In this document: positions 42,462 through 50,064 of the stretch, piece by piece
How the letters are laid out: each line of letters starts with the position of its first letter
How positions within the stretch are numbered: position 1 is the first letter of the stretch
NCBI RefSeq assembly: GCF_901875635.1
Contig: NZ_CABFMN010000084.1
Span: 62,001-126,000 of the forward strand
From: Xylophilus ampelinus
Lineage (GTDB): Bacteria; Pseudomonadota; Gammaproteobacteria; Burkholderiales; Burkholderiaceae_C
DNA length: 64,000 nt
Reading direction: 5' to 3'
Made by a program: the position numbers and the translations under genes
Notes under the pieces: generated by a model
Database searches by the model: none
Told to the model about the DNA's origin: nothing
Seen by the model: the letters and a program-made list of their open reading frames with translations, nothing else

Positions 42462-42540
42462 GGGCTCTTCGGCTCTTCGGCTCTTCGGCTGGTCGGCTCT
42501 TTGGCTGGTCGGTGGTCGGTGGCGGTGGGTCGGCAAGAGC
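42462..42540. repeat. Short tandem repeats (GGCTCTTC / GGCTGGTC / GGTGGTC)
   Basis: Three consecutive GGCTCTTC units (42463 onward) are followed by GGCTGGTC, GGCTCTTT, GGCTGGTC, GGTGGTC, GGTGGCGG variants. The ~8-bp period and low complexity suggest slippage-prone non-coding DNA. Confidence 0.7.
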
Positions 42541-42574
42541 GCTGTGGGCCTGAACCCGGCCGGCGGCGCCGGTA

Positions 42575-43034
42575 TGCGTTCTCCGGCGCTGGCTCGCGCT
42601 GACTGTCGTGCGGCACCACGGATGTGCTCGCCTGGAATTGACGTGCTTGAGAGGCTGCACGGCGCCGCGAATGGCGCCTGCGCCCGCACACCGGCACCAC
42701 CGGCCTGGACCGGGCGCGCGTTCGGCCGACATGGGGCGGGCGCGTCCGGTTTTACTCCTCTCCCCGCTGGGGAGAGGTGGGGTGAGGGGCACCCCCGGCG
42801 CTGGATGAGGCACAGCCTTTCAGTCGCCGCGTGCCCCCACCCCCGACCCTCCCCCAGCGGGGGAGGGAGAGGGGTCCGGAGGGAATGAGGCCCAGCGGTT
42901 CAGGGCGGTGGTCGTGGGCCTGCGGGCGCAGGCGCCATTCGCGGCGCCGTGCAGTCCCTCGAGCACGTCGACGGACAGCGAGCACACAGCACGCACGACA
43001 AGCCGGTCAGCGCGAGCCAGCGCCGGAGAACGCA
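42575..43034. repeat. Large imperfect inverted repeat with a nested GC hairpin
   Basis: The left arm (42575-~42697) begins TGCGTTCTCCGGCGCTGGCT and runs through GCACGGCGCCGCGAATGGCG. The right arm (~42920-43034) is its reverse complement with scattered differences, ending AGCCAGCGCCGGAGAACGCA. The loop carries a second palindromic element (about 42758-42878) built from CTCTCCCCGCTGGGGAGAGG and a C/G-rich mirror. Both arms translate to RSPALARAD...LHGAANGACAR-like peptides, which I treat as a repeat artefact. Confidence 0.75.
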
Positions 43035-43116
43035 GGCCCGCGGCCGCCGCCAGCGCCCCAGCCGGTCGTGCCGGCCGATCGACCACCGCCGCCAAGCTCG
43101 TACAACCAGACGTCCA

Positions 43117-43169
43117 TTAAGTGGTACACAACAACTTAATTGGACAAACCCACGAAGACCCGCTATCGT
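43117..43169 (+). promoter_or_regulatory. Operator palindrome and promoter of nadM-nadV
   Basis: A 23-bp imperfect palindrome (43117-43139) has arms TTAAGTnGT and ACnACTTAA around 7 bases. It abuts a -35-like TTGGAC (43140-43145), and TATCGT (43164-43169) follows at 18-bp spacing as a -10. A repressor bound here would block the promoter. NrtR- or NadQ-type NAD regulators use such arrangements, but the sequence is not one I can match to a published box. Confidence 0.55.
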
Positions 43170-43216
43170 CCACCCCACGGCACCCACGAAGGGCGCTCTT
43201 TTTGGGGGATTCCCAG

Positions 43217-44296
43217 ATGCAAACCACCACCCAGCGCAAGTTCGCCTACGCGGTCGTCATCGGCCGCTTCCAGCCGGTCCACTTCGGCCACCAGCGCCTC
43301 ATCGAAGAGGCCTTGCGCGCCGCCCAGCGCGTCGTCGTGGTGGTCGGCTCCGATCGGCAACCCCGCAGCGTCCGCAACCCCTTCACCCTCGACGAGCGCG
43401 AACGCATGGTGCGCGCCTGCCTGCGCGGCAGCGAGCAGATGCGCGTGAGCGTGGTGGGCGTGAGCGACTCGCCCTACAACGACCAGCTCTGGATCGCGTC
43501 CATCCAGTCCGCCGTCGATCGCCTCGTCGTCCAGGACGGGGCCGACCCCGCGAGCGCACGCATCGCCCTCGTCGGCCACCTCAAGGATTCGAGCAGCTAC
43601 TACCTGCGGCTCTTTCCCAAGTGGGAGTTCGTGGCGCACGAGGCCGTCGAGAGCATCCATGCCACCGACGTGCGGCAGCTCTACTTCGACCCCGAGCGCC
43701 GCGGCCAGATCCCGGCCGAGGCGCTGCCCGACGGCACGGCCGAATTCCTGCGCCAGTTCGCCGGCACGGCCGACTATGGCTCGCTGTGCGAGGAGCGCGC
43801 CTTCCTGGTCGACTACCGCGAGCGCTACCGCTACGCCGGCAGCGAGTTCCCGCCGATCTACACCACGGTCGATGCCGTGGTCGTCGAAGCCGGGCACATC
43901 CTCATGGTCAAGCGCAAGTTCCATCCGGCACGCGGCACGTGGGCGCTGCCCGGCGGCTTCGTCGGGCAGAAGGAACGCCTTCTCGACGCGGCGATCCGCG
44001 AACTCAAGGAGGAAACGCGCCTGAAGGTGCCCGTGCCGGTGCTCCAGGGCAGCCTCAAGGCCAGCCATGTGTTCGATGCGCCCGACCGCTCGCAGCGCGG
44101 CCGCAGCATCACGCACGGCTTCTTCTTCGAGCTGGCGCACAACCAGTGGACCGGGCTGACGCCGGTGCGCGGCAGCGACGATGCGGAGCAGGCGCGATGG
44201 ATCCCGCTGTCCGACTTCCTCGGCATGCAGGCCCAGGTGTGCGAGGACCACTTCTTCATCGCCAACCACTTCCTGGGGGGACTGGGCCACAGCTGA
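43217..44296 (+). CDS. nadM: Bifunctional NMN adenylyltransferase / Nudix hydrolase
   Basis: A 359-residue cytosolic fusion. The N-terminal NMNAT domain has VIGRFQPVHFGHQRLIEEAL with the (H/T)xGH nucleotide-transfer motif, and IHATDVRQLYF in place of the ISxTxxR motif. The C-terminal Nudix domain (~205-345) has the complete box GGFVGQKERLLDAAIRELKE followed by ET. The enzyme makes NAD from NMN and ATP, and the Nudix half likely cleaves ADP-ribose or related nucleotides. Start at 43217 has GGGGGA upstream. The next gene provides NMN, so the two form an NAD salvage operon. Confidence 0.93.
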   Translation: MQTTTQRKFAYAVVIGRFQPVHFGHQRLIEEALRAAQRVVVVVGSDRQPRSVRNPFTLDERERMVRACLRGSEQMRVSVVGVSDSPYNDQLWIASIQSAVDRLVVQDGADPASARIALVGHLKDSSSYYLRLFPKWEFVAHEAVESIHATDVRQLYFDPERRGQIPAEALPDGTAEFLRQFAGTADYGSLCEERAFLVDYRERYRYAGSEFPPIYTTVDAVVVEAGHILMVKRKFHPARGTWALPGGFVGQKERLLDAAIRELKEETRLKVPVPVLQGSLKASHVFDAPDRSQRGRSITHGFFFELAHNQWTGLTPVRGSDDAEQARWIPLSDFLGMQAQVCEDHFFIANHFLGGLGHS

Positions 44297-44360
44297 CCCG
44301 GTCCCGTTTCGGCAAGCAACGGCGCCGGTTGACGGCGCCCACGTGAAAGGAGCTTTCACC

Positions 44361-45800
44361 ATGACCGCACTCCCCTCTCCCCTCGGCCGCAACCTGCTGC
44401 TGCGCACCGATTCGTACAAGGTCTCGCACTGGAAGCAGTACCCGCCCGGCACGCAGACCGTGTTCAGCTACATCGAGTCGCGCGGTGGCGTGTTCGGGCA
44501 CGGCGTGTTCTTCGGGCTGCAGGCCTGGCTGCGCGAATACCTGTCGACGCCGGTCACGCGTACCGACATCGACGAAGCCGACGCGATCTTCAAGCTGCAC
44601 GGCGAGCCCTTCAACCGCGAGGGCTGGCTGCGCCTCGTCGACACCCATGGCGGACGGCTGCCGTTGCGCATCCGTGCCGTGCCCGAAGGCAGCGTGGTGC
44701 CCGCGCACCACGTGCTGGCCACGGTCGAGAACACCGACCCCGAGTTCTTCTGGCTCACCAGCTACCTCGAGACCGAGCTGCTGCGGGCCATCTGGTACCC
44801 CACCACGGTGGCGACCGTGTCGGCTGCCGCCAAGGCCACGCTGCTGCGCTACCTGGAGGCGAACAGCGACGACCCCGCCGGGCAGATCGGCTTCAAGCTG
44901 CACGACTTCGGCGCACGCGGCGTGTCGAGCAACGAGTCGGCGGCGCTCGGCGGCATGGCCCACCTCGTCAACTTCCTGGGCACGGACACGGTCATGGCGC
45001 TGGTGGCGGCGCGTCGTTACTACGACTGCGAGATGGCCGGCTTCTCCATTCCCGCGGCGGAGCACAGCACCATCACCGGCTGGGGCGCGGCCCACGAAGC
45101 CGACGCCTACCGCAACATGGTGCGGCAGTTCGGCACTCCCGGCGCCACGTTCGCGGTGGTGAGCGACAGCTACGACATCTTCAACGCCTGCGACCGCATC
45201 TGGGGCACGGAGCTGAAGGAGCTGGTTGAGCGCAGCGGCGCCACGCTGGTGGTGCGGCCCGATTCGGGCGACCCGGCGCAGACGGTGCTGAAGGTGGCGC
45301 AGATCCTGGCGGCGCGCTTCGGCACGACGACCAACGCCAGGGGTTTTCGCGTGCTCAGGACGGTGCGCATCATCCAGGGCGACGGCATCGACCTGCGCTC
45401 GCTGCGGCTGTGCCTGTCGAACCTGCACCACAACGGCTTCGCGGCCGAGAACATCGCCTTCGGCATGGGCGGTGGCCTGCTTCAGCACTGCAACCGCGAC
45501 ACCATGCAGTGGGCGATGAAGTGCTCGGCCATGCAGGTGGACGGCCAGTGGCGCGAGGTCTACAAGCAGCCCGTGGGCGATGCGTCGAAGGCGTCTAAGA
45601 AGGGGCGCCTGACGCTCGCGGGCAGCCAGGCGGAAGGTTGGCGCACGGTGCGCATCGACGGGGGCGAGGGTGCGCCGGCCGACGATGCGTTGCAAACCGT
45701 GTTCGAGAACGGCGAGATCGTGCGCAGCCAGTCCTTCGACGACGTGCGGGCGCGTGCCGCCGAAGGTGTGGCGCGGCTGGCAGACACCTTCGCGCTGTAG
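44361..45800 (+). CDS. nadV: Nicotinamide phosphoribosyltransferase
   Basis: A 479-residue enzyme forming NMN from nicotinamide and PRPP, the bacterial NAMPT/NadV type. LLLRTDSYKVSHWKQYPPGT is the diagnostic N-terminus. FKLHDFGARGVSSNESAALGG lies near residue 185. EHSTITGWG carries the catalytic His region. VVRPDSGDPAQTVLKVAQIL and GDGIDLRSL bind PRPP. AAAGGAG lies 8 bases before the ATG. It is 64 bp downstream of nadM; together they form the short nicotinamide-to-NAD route without deamidation. The stop is 6 bp from the convergent acuI-like gene. Confidence 0.95.
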   Translation: MTALPSPLGRNLLLRTDSYKVSHWKQYPPGTQTVFSYIESRGGVFGHGVFFGLQAWLREYLSTPVTRTDIDEADAIFKLHGEPFNREGWLRLVDTHGGRLPLRIRAVPEGSVVPAHHVLATVENTDPEFFWLTSYLETELLRAIWYPTTVATVSAAAKATLLRYLEANSDDPAGQIGFKLHDFGARGVSSNESAALGGMAHLVNFLGTDTVMALVAARRYYDCEMAGFSIPAAEHSTITGWGAAHEADAYRNMVRQFGTPGATFAVVSDSYDIFNACDRIWGTELKELVERSGATLVVRPDSGDPAQTVLKVAQILAARFGTTTNARGFRVLRTVRIIQGDGIDLRSLRLCLSNLHHNGFAAENIAFGMGGGLLQHCNRDTMQWAMKCSAMQVDGQWREVYKQPVGDASKASKKGRLTLAGSQAEGWRTVRIDGGEGAPADDALQTVFENGEIVRSQSFDDVRARAAEGVARLADTFAL

Positions 45801-45806
45801 CGGACG

Positions 45807-46793
45807 TCAGCGCGCGAGGTCGACCACCACACGGCCGCGCACCTCGCCGGCCAGCAGGCGCTGCGCCAGCGCCGGCACGTCGGCCAGGCCCACGGTCTCG
45901 GTGTTGGCGGTCAGCACCTCGCGCGGGAGTTCCCTGGCGAGGCGGCCCCACGCCTCGATGCGGCGCGCGTACGGCGCCATGACGCTGTCGACGCCCGCGA
46001 GCGTGACGCCGCGCAGGATGAAGGGCGCCACGCTGGCAGGCAGGTCCAGGCCCTGGGCCAGACCGCAGGCGGCGACGGTGCCACCGTACTTCAGGCTGGC
46101 GCACACGTTGGCCAGCGTGTGGCTGCCGACGCTGTCGACCGCCGCGGCCCAGCGCTCCTTCTGCAGCGGCTTGCCCGGCGCCGACAGCGTGGCGCGGTCG
46201 ACGACCTCGGTCGCGCCCAGCGCCTTCAGATGCGTCGCCTCGTTCAGGCGGCCGGTGGAGGCATGCACCTCGAAGCCCAGGCGCGAGAGCAGCGCGATCG
46301 CGATGGTGCCCACGCCGCCGTTGGCACCGGTCACCAGCACCGGTCCGTCGCCCGGCGTGAGGCCGTGCGCCTGCAGCGCCATGACGCACAGCATGGCGGT
46401 GTAGCCGGCGGTGCCGATGGCCATGGCGTCGTGGGTGTCGAAGGCATCGGGCAGCGGCACCAGCCAGTCGGCCTTCACGCGCGCCTGCTGCGCGAGGCCG
46501 CCCCAGTGCGTTTCGCCCACGCCCCAGCCATTGAGCAGCACACGGTCACCGGGCTTGAAGCGCGCATCGGCGCTGTCGACCACCGTGCCGGCGAAGTCGA
46601 TGCCGGGCACCATGGGGAACTTGCGCACGACCGGCGACTTGCCGGTGACCGCGAGCGCGTCCTTGTAGTTGACCGTGGAATGCGCGACGGCCACGCGCAC
46701 CTCTCCTTCGGGCCATTGCGAGGGGTCGAGGTCGACGACCTGGGCGCGCGTCGCGCGATCGTCGGACTGGGTCAGCAGCAGGGCACGGAACAT
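45807..46793 (-). CDS. acuI: Acrylyl-CoA reductase (NADPH)-like MDR protein
   Basis: A 328-residue MDR protein of the YhdH/AcuI type: MFRALLLTQSDDRATRAQVV, HSTVNYKDALAVTGKSPVVR, MVPGIDFAGTVVDSADARF, VLVTGANGGVGTIAIALLSRLG (NADPH motif) and GRVVVDLA at the C-terminus. Family members reduce acryloyl-CoA to propionyl-CoA with NADPH and lack zinc. The identity of length and motif blocks is good. The physiological substrate here is not shown by neighbours. Confidence 0.9.
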   Translation of the reverse strand: MFRALLLTQSDDRATRAQVVDLDPSQWPEGEVRVAVAHSTVNYKDALAVTGKSPVVRKFPMVPGIDFAGTVVDSADARFKPGDRVLLNGWGVGETHWGGLAQQARVKADWLVPLPDAFDTHDAMAIGTAGYTAMLCVMALQAHGLTPGDGPVLVTGANGGVGTIAIALLSRLGFEVHASTGRLNEATHLKALGATEVVDRATLSAPGKPLQKERWAAAVDSVGSHTLANVCASLKYGGTVAACGLAQGLDLPASVAPFILRGVTLAGVDSVMAPYARRIEAWGRLARELPREVLTANTETVGLADVPALAQRLLAGEVRGRVVVDLAR

Positions 46794-47081
46794 GGGTTTG
46801 CCTCCAGGATTCAGGGGATGGGACAGCCGACGGCGTCGGCCGAGCGCAGCGCTCTATCTGCGGGCGCCCGCATGCCGAGTCCGCCCAGCACGGCCTGCGT
46901 GTGGCGGCCACCGACGGCGCGCCGCGGGTCGGCCAGGCACCGTCCGCACTGTACCGAAAGCCCAGTCCGGCGTGCGCGCCTGGGCGTGATGGCTGCGCTG
47001 GCCCATCTGCAGGCGCAGGCCTCGGCCGAGCCGGCCTTCACGCTGCTGCGACGGGCGCTCGGGCTCGCGGACTGCAGCCGC
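46794..47081. other. 288-bp gap, no gene supported
   Basis: Between two minus-strand genes. Short open frames are present on both strands but none has a plausible start, SD and family resemblance. No hairpin or repeat copy was identified. Confidence 0.35.
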
Positions 47082-47360
47082 TCAGGCCGCCATCGCCGAC
47101 GGCCGGAAGGCCGTCTGCTGTTGCTGCTGCTGGTGTTGGCGCTGGAGCAGCGCCTCGCGCAGGTTGCCCTGGCGCGTGCGCATCGCCGCGCTGCCGTAGA
47201 GCAGCGCCTCGGCGTAGGTCGGGTAGGGCTGGGGCGAACTGTCCACCGGGCGGTAGCGCAGTTCATCATCGATCTCGGCATCCACCGGTTCCATCAGAAC
47301 CCAGTGGAACTGGCCTTCCTCAGCTTCGATGACGGTCAGGGCGAATTCGACGTAGTCCAT
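47082..47360 (-). CDS. Small hypothetical protein with polyglutamine tail
   Basis: A 92-residue soluble protein: MDYVEFALTVIEAEEGQFHW, VDAEIDDELRYRPVDSSP, PTYAEALLYGSAAMRTRQGN and an LQRQHQQQQQQ stretch near the C-terminus. I recall similar conserved small proteins in Burkholderiales but know no function. It is likely a single-gene unit with its own AT-rich promoter (47397-47424). Confidence 0.6.
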   Translation of the reverse strand: MDYVEFALTVIEAEEGQFHWVLMEPVDAEIDDELRYRPVDSSPQPYPTYAEALLYGSAAMRTRQGNLREALLQRQHQQQQQQTAFRPSAMAA

Positions 47361-47508
47361 GCGGCGGTTTCCAATTAGCCACAATTGTTCACCTTTGTAT
47401 TAATTTTGTCTGAATTCGTTACAACTTCCGACGTGAGCGAGGACTCTTGGCGGAAGTTGCCTGAGGAACGACGTGTAACCCGTTGTCACCAAACGAATGA
47501 GCTGCTGT
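47361..47508 (-). promoter_or_regulatory. AT-rich promoter region upstream of the 47082-47360 gene
   Basis: On the minus strand TTGTAA (47424-47419) is followed after 16 bases by TAATAC (47402-47397), a fair sigma-70 pair. Overlapping the -35 is an inverted repeat, CAACTTCCG (47422-47430) and CGGAAGTTG (47451-47459), with a 20-base spacer, possibly the operator or the terminator of the preceding gene. Confidence 0.5.
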
Positions 47509-48012
47509 TCATCGTCTTTCGCGCGCCCTCAATCGATGGTGCAGCCAGCCCAGGGCGATCGCGCCGAGGCCACCCCACCAGTAATCCAGCGGCAACCCCA
47601 TCACCCAGCGCGGATGCCAGGGCACGTGGACGGGATCGAAGTGGGCGACGCCGTAAGCGGGGTTGATGACGAACCAGAGGAAGTCCTCGACCACCCAGAA
47701 GGCCGACAACCCGCCCAGCGCGAGCGCCACATCGCTCCAGCGCCAGCGGCCGTTGAAGGCCAGCGGCGCGAAGAACGCCAGCGCCATGAAACTGAAGACC
47801 CACGCGTGGTAGCCGGTCATCGCCCGGCCGCCCCAGAAGATGTCGAGTGCCCAGTGCTTCTCGATGCGCCAGGTGGGCAGCGAGCTGGCCCATCCGCCGC
47901 CGCCTTCGATCTGGATTTCGGCATTGGCGAAGAAGAAGGCCATGAGCATGACCCAGGCGAAGTACGTCACCGTGCGTGGCCAGTCGGCGGCGCCGGAGGA
48001 CCGGTCGCTCAT
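47509..48012 (-). CDS. Polytopic membrane protein coupled to a glycosyltransferase
   Basis: A 167-residue protein with about four TM helices: TVTYFAWVMLMAFFFANAEI, AWVFSFMALAFFAPLAF, WSDVALALGGLSAFWVVEDF and the GGLGAIALGWLHHRL end. Its start overlaps the glycosyltransferase stop by 4 bp (ATGA), so the two are translated together. No family is recognised. A role in lipid or glycolipid handling alongside the transferase is inferred from coupling only. Confidence 0.7.
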   Translation of the reverse strand: MSDRSSGAADWPRTVTYFAWVMLMAFFFANAEIQIEGGGGWASSLPTWRIEKHWALDIFWGGRAMTGYHAWVFSFMALAFFAPLAFNGRWRWSDVALALGGLSAFWVVEDFLWFVINPAYGVAHFDPVHVPWHPRWVMGLPLDYWWGGLGAIALGWLHHRLRARERR

Positions 48013-49166
48013 GCGCCAGTCTCCCCGGCCGTGCCCAGCACGCGGCCGAGCACCTCGCGGGCCGCCTGGGGCCGCCCGAGCGCGCGGCTGCGCGCCGCCA
48101 TGGCATCGACCTTGGCCGGCATCGCCATCAGGCGCGCGACCTTGTACTCGAGCCCGATGGCGTCGTAGGCCAGCCAGGCGGCGCCCTCCTCCATCAGGTA
48201 GCCGGCGTTGTGCTCCTCCTGGCCCGGGATGGGCGAGGCGAGCAGCATGGGCCGGCCCAGCGCCAGGCATTCCGAAATCGTGAGACCGCCGGGCTTGGTG
48301 ACGACCAGGTCGGCGGCGGCCATAAGCTTCTCCATCTCGCCGGTGAAGCCGATGGCGCGCAGCCGGCCGGGGTGCGCGCGCTCCAGTTCCTGCAGGGCCG
48401 CATGGGCGGCCGCATTGCGGCCGGCGACGGCGATCACCTGGAAGTCCGCGCCCTGCAGCGCCAGCACGCGGCGCACCATGCTCGGCAGGTCGCCCACGCC
48501 GGCACCGCCCGACACCATGAGCAGCACACGCCGGGCCGGATCCAGGCCCAGCGCCGACACGCACGCATCGCGCGCCAGCGCCGGCGCATCGGGCCGGGAG
48601 AAGGCGGGCATCACCGGGATGCCCGTGACATGCACCCGCTCGGCGGGCAGGCCACGCGCGCGCATGCGGAAGGCCACCTCTTCGGTGGCGGCGAAGTAGC
48701 CCGCCATGCCGGGGACGATCCACATGTTGTGCAGGTCGAAGTCGGTCACCTGCAGCCACACCGGGCAACCGATGCGGCCGCGGTTCTGCTCGCGCATGAG
48801 CAGCTCGGCCGGCAGGAAGTGCGTGCAGACGATGGCATCGGGCTTGCGCCGGTGGATCTCGCGCAGCAGCGCCGTGGTGCTCAGGCGCTCGATGCCTCGG
48901 CGCAGGCGCTGCGAGGTCGCGGTGTGCGGCGTGGTGTCGCTCTTCTGGTGCAGGTAGGACCACACCTCCGGCGCGCGGTTGACGAGCTGGATGTACCCCT
49001 CGGTATAGACCTTGCGAAAGCCCGGCGCCACATGGGCCATGGCGTCGACATGGACCGCGCTGCAGCCGGGCCACTGCTGTTCGGCGGTGGCGACGAGCGC
49101 CTGGGCGGCGCGCACATGGCCGTTGCCGGCGCTCACGCTGAGGACGAGGATGCGGGAGGAGCTCAT
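48009..49166 (-). CDS. Monogalactosyldiacylglycerol-synthase-like glycosyltransferase
   Basis: A 385-residue GT28-type enzyme. MSSSRILVLSVSAGNGHVRAAQAL matches the MGDG synthase N-terminus (SxGxGHxxAA). HVDAMAHVAPGFRKVYTEGY, VWLQVTDFDLHNMWIVPGMAGYFAAT and VLLMVSGGAGVGDLPSM follow, then the donor site LVVTKPGGLTISECLALGRP near residue 290 and a LASPIPGQEEHNAGYLMEEGA end block. Bacterial relatives attach sugars to diacylglycerol under phosphate limitation, among other roles. Upstream (right) is the Crp/Fnr gene, separated by 71 bp. Confidence 0.85.
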   Translation of the reverse strand: MSSSRILVLSVSAGNGHVRAAQALVATAEQQWPGCSAVHVDAMAHVAPGFRKVYTEGYIQLVNRAPEVWSYLHQKSDTTPHTATSQRLRRGIERLSTTALLREIHRRKPDAIVCTHFLPAELLMREQNRGRIGCPVWLQVTDFDLHNMWIVPGMAGYFAATEEVAFRMRARGLPAERVHVTGIPVMPAFSRPDAPALARDACVSALGLDPARRVLLMVSGGAGVGDLPSMVRRVLALQGADFQVIAVAGRNAAAHAALQELERAHPGRLRAIGFTGEMEKLMAAADLVVTKPGGLTISECLALGRPMLLASPIPGQEEHNAGYLMEEGAAWLAYDAIGLEYKVARLMAMPAKVDAMAARSRALGRPQAAREVLGRVLGTAGETGA

Positions 49167-49237
49167 TCGGAAAGATGGAGTGACAGCGCGGCGGATTATC
49201 CCGAGCGCATGTGGCAGTGCGTCGGCAGCCCCACGGC

Positions 49238-49981
49238 TCAGGCGCGCGAGCGCGGGCGAAAGCCGCCCTGGCGCAGCGCCTGCAGGTCGATCACGCGCAG
49301 GCCGCCGTACTCGATGCGGATCAGCCCCTCCGCCTGCAGGCGCGACAACGCCTCGTTCACGCGCTGGCGCGACAGGCCCACGAGGTAGGCCAGTTCCTGC
49401 TGGGTGATGCGCAGCACCTCGCCCACGCGCGGGAACAGCACCGGATTGAACAGCGCCGCCAGGCTGCGCGCCACGCGCGCATCGGGGTTGTTGAGGCGGT
49501 CGATCTCCAGTGCGGCGATGAACTGTCCCAGGCGCTCGTTGAGCTGGTTCATCACGAAGCGGTTGAAGCCGATCGAGTGGTCGAGCAGCCAGTGGAAGGA
49601 ATCGAGCGGCAGGCCCGCGACCACGCTGCGCCGCAGCGCGGTGATGCTGTAGCGGTAGGGCTCGCGCTTCATGGCGGTGCCCTCGCCGAACCAGCCGCCG
49701 GCCGACAGCCCGCTGTGCGTGACCGAGCTGCCGTCGGCGTTGTCGTTGCTCATCTTGAGCAGGCCTTCGATCACGCCGAACCAGTAGGTCGGCGGGCGCC
49801 CGATGCGGCACACCACGTCGCCGACCTCGGCCTCACCGACCACCAGTGCCACCTCGGCCTTTCTCCGCTCGGTGGGCGTGAGCAGTGGCAGCCACGGGAT
49901 GGCTTCGAGCTCCTCGAGGGTCGGCGCCCGCACACGGTCGCGGATCGAGCCGCGCACGGCAGGCGAAGACGGTGAAGCCAT
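49238..49981 (-). CDS. Crp/Fnr-family regulator, divergent from CoA ligase-transporter operon
   Basis: A 247-residue regulator with a cNMP-binding fold (LTPTERRKAEVALVVGEAEVGDVVCRIG, SGLSAGGWFGEGTAMKREPYRYS) and HTH (VLRITQQELAYLVGLSRQRVNEALSRLQAEGL, residues ~180-215). No Fe-S cysteine cluster is present. The start MASPSSP is chosen over the open upstream frame. It is transcribed away from the CoA ligase gene, and an 18-bp palindrome lies 31 bp upstream of its start, so it is a likely regulator of that operon. Confidence 0.9.
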   Translation of the reverse strand: MASPSSPAVRGSIRDRVRAPTLEELEAIPWLPLLTPTERRKAEVALVVGEAEVGDVVCRIGRPPTYWFGVIEGLLKMSNDNADGSSVTHSGLSAGGWFGEGTAMKREPYRYSITALRRSVVAGLPLDSFHWLLDHSIGFNRFVMNQLNERLGQFIAALEIDRLNNPDARVARSLAALFNPVLFPRVGEVLRITQQELAYLVGLSRQRVNEALSRLQAEGLIRIEYGGLRVIDLQALRQGGFRPRSRA

Positions 49982-50012
49982 CGGGAAAGTCCGGAGAGTG
50001 GTGTCCCTAGGA

Positions 50013-50030
50013 TTGTCGTCACAACGACAA
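50013..50030. promoter_or_regulatory. 18-bp palindromic operator TTGTCGT-N4-ACGACAA
   Basis: TTGTCGTCACAACGACAA has perfect 7-bp arms around CACA. It is centred between the start of the Crp/Fnr regulator (49981) and the CoA ligase start (50065), in an 83-bp divergent gap. Position and symmetry point to the binding site of the adjacent Crp/Fnr-type protein. Confidence 0.6.
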
Positions 50031-50064
50031 CTTGGCGTCAAAGCGCACCCGTACATTTCGCCGC

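Noticed and set aside
42575..43095. Peptides of the RSPALARAD...LHGAANGACAR type on both strands
   Set aside because: Both arms of an inverted repeat give the same translation; no start context or independent conservation was seen, so they are treated as non-coding repeat.
46811..47281. A 156-codon minus-strand frame in the gap after the acuI-like gene
   Set aside because: Arg/Ala-rich composition, no SD, and it overlaps the better-supported 92-residue gene in another frame.
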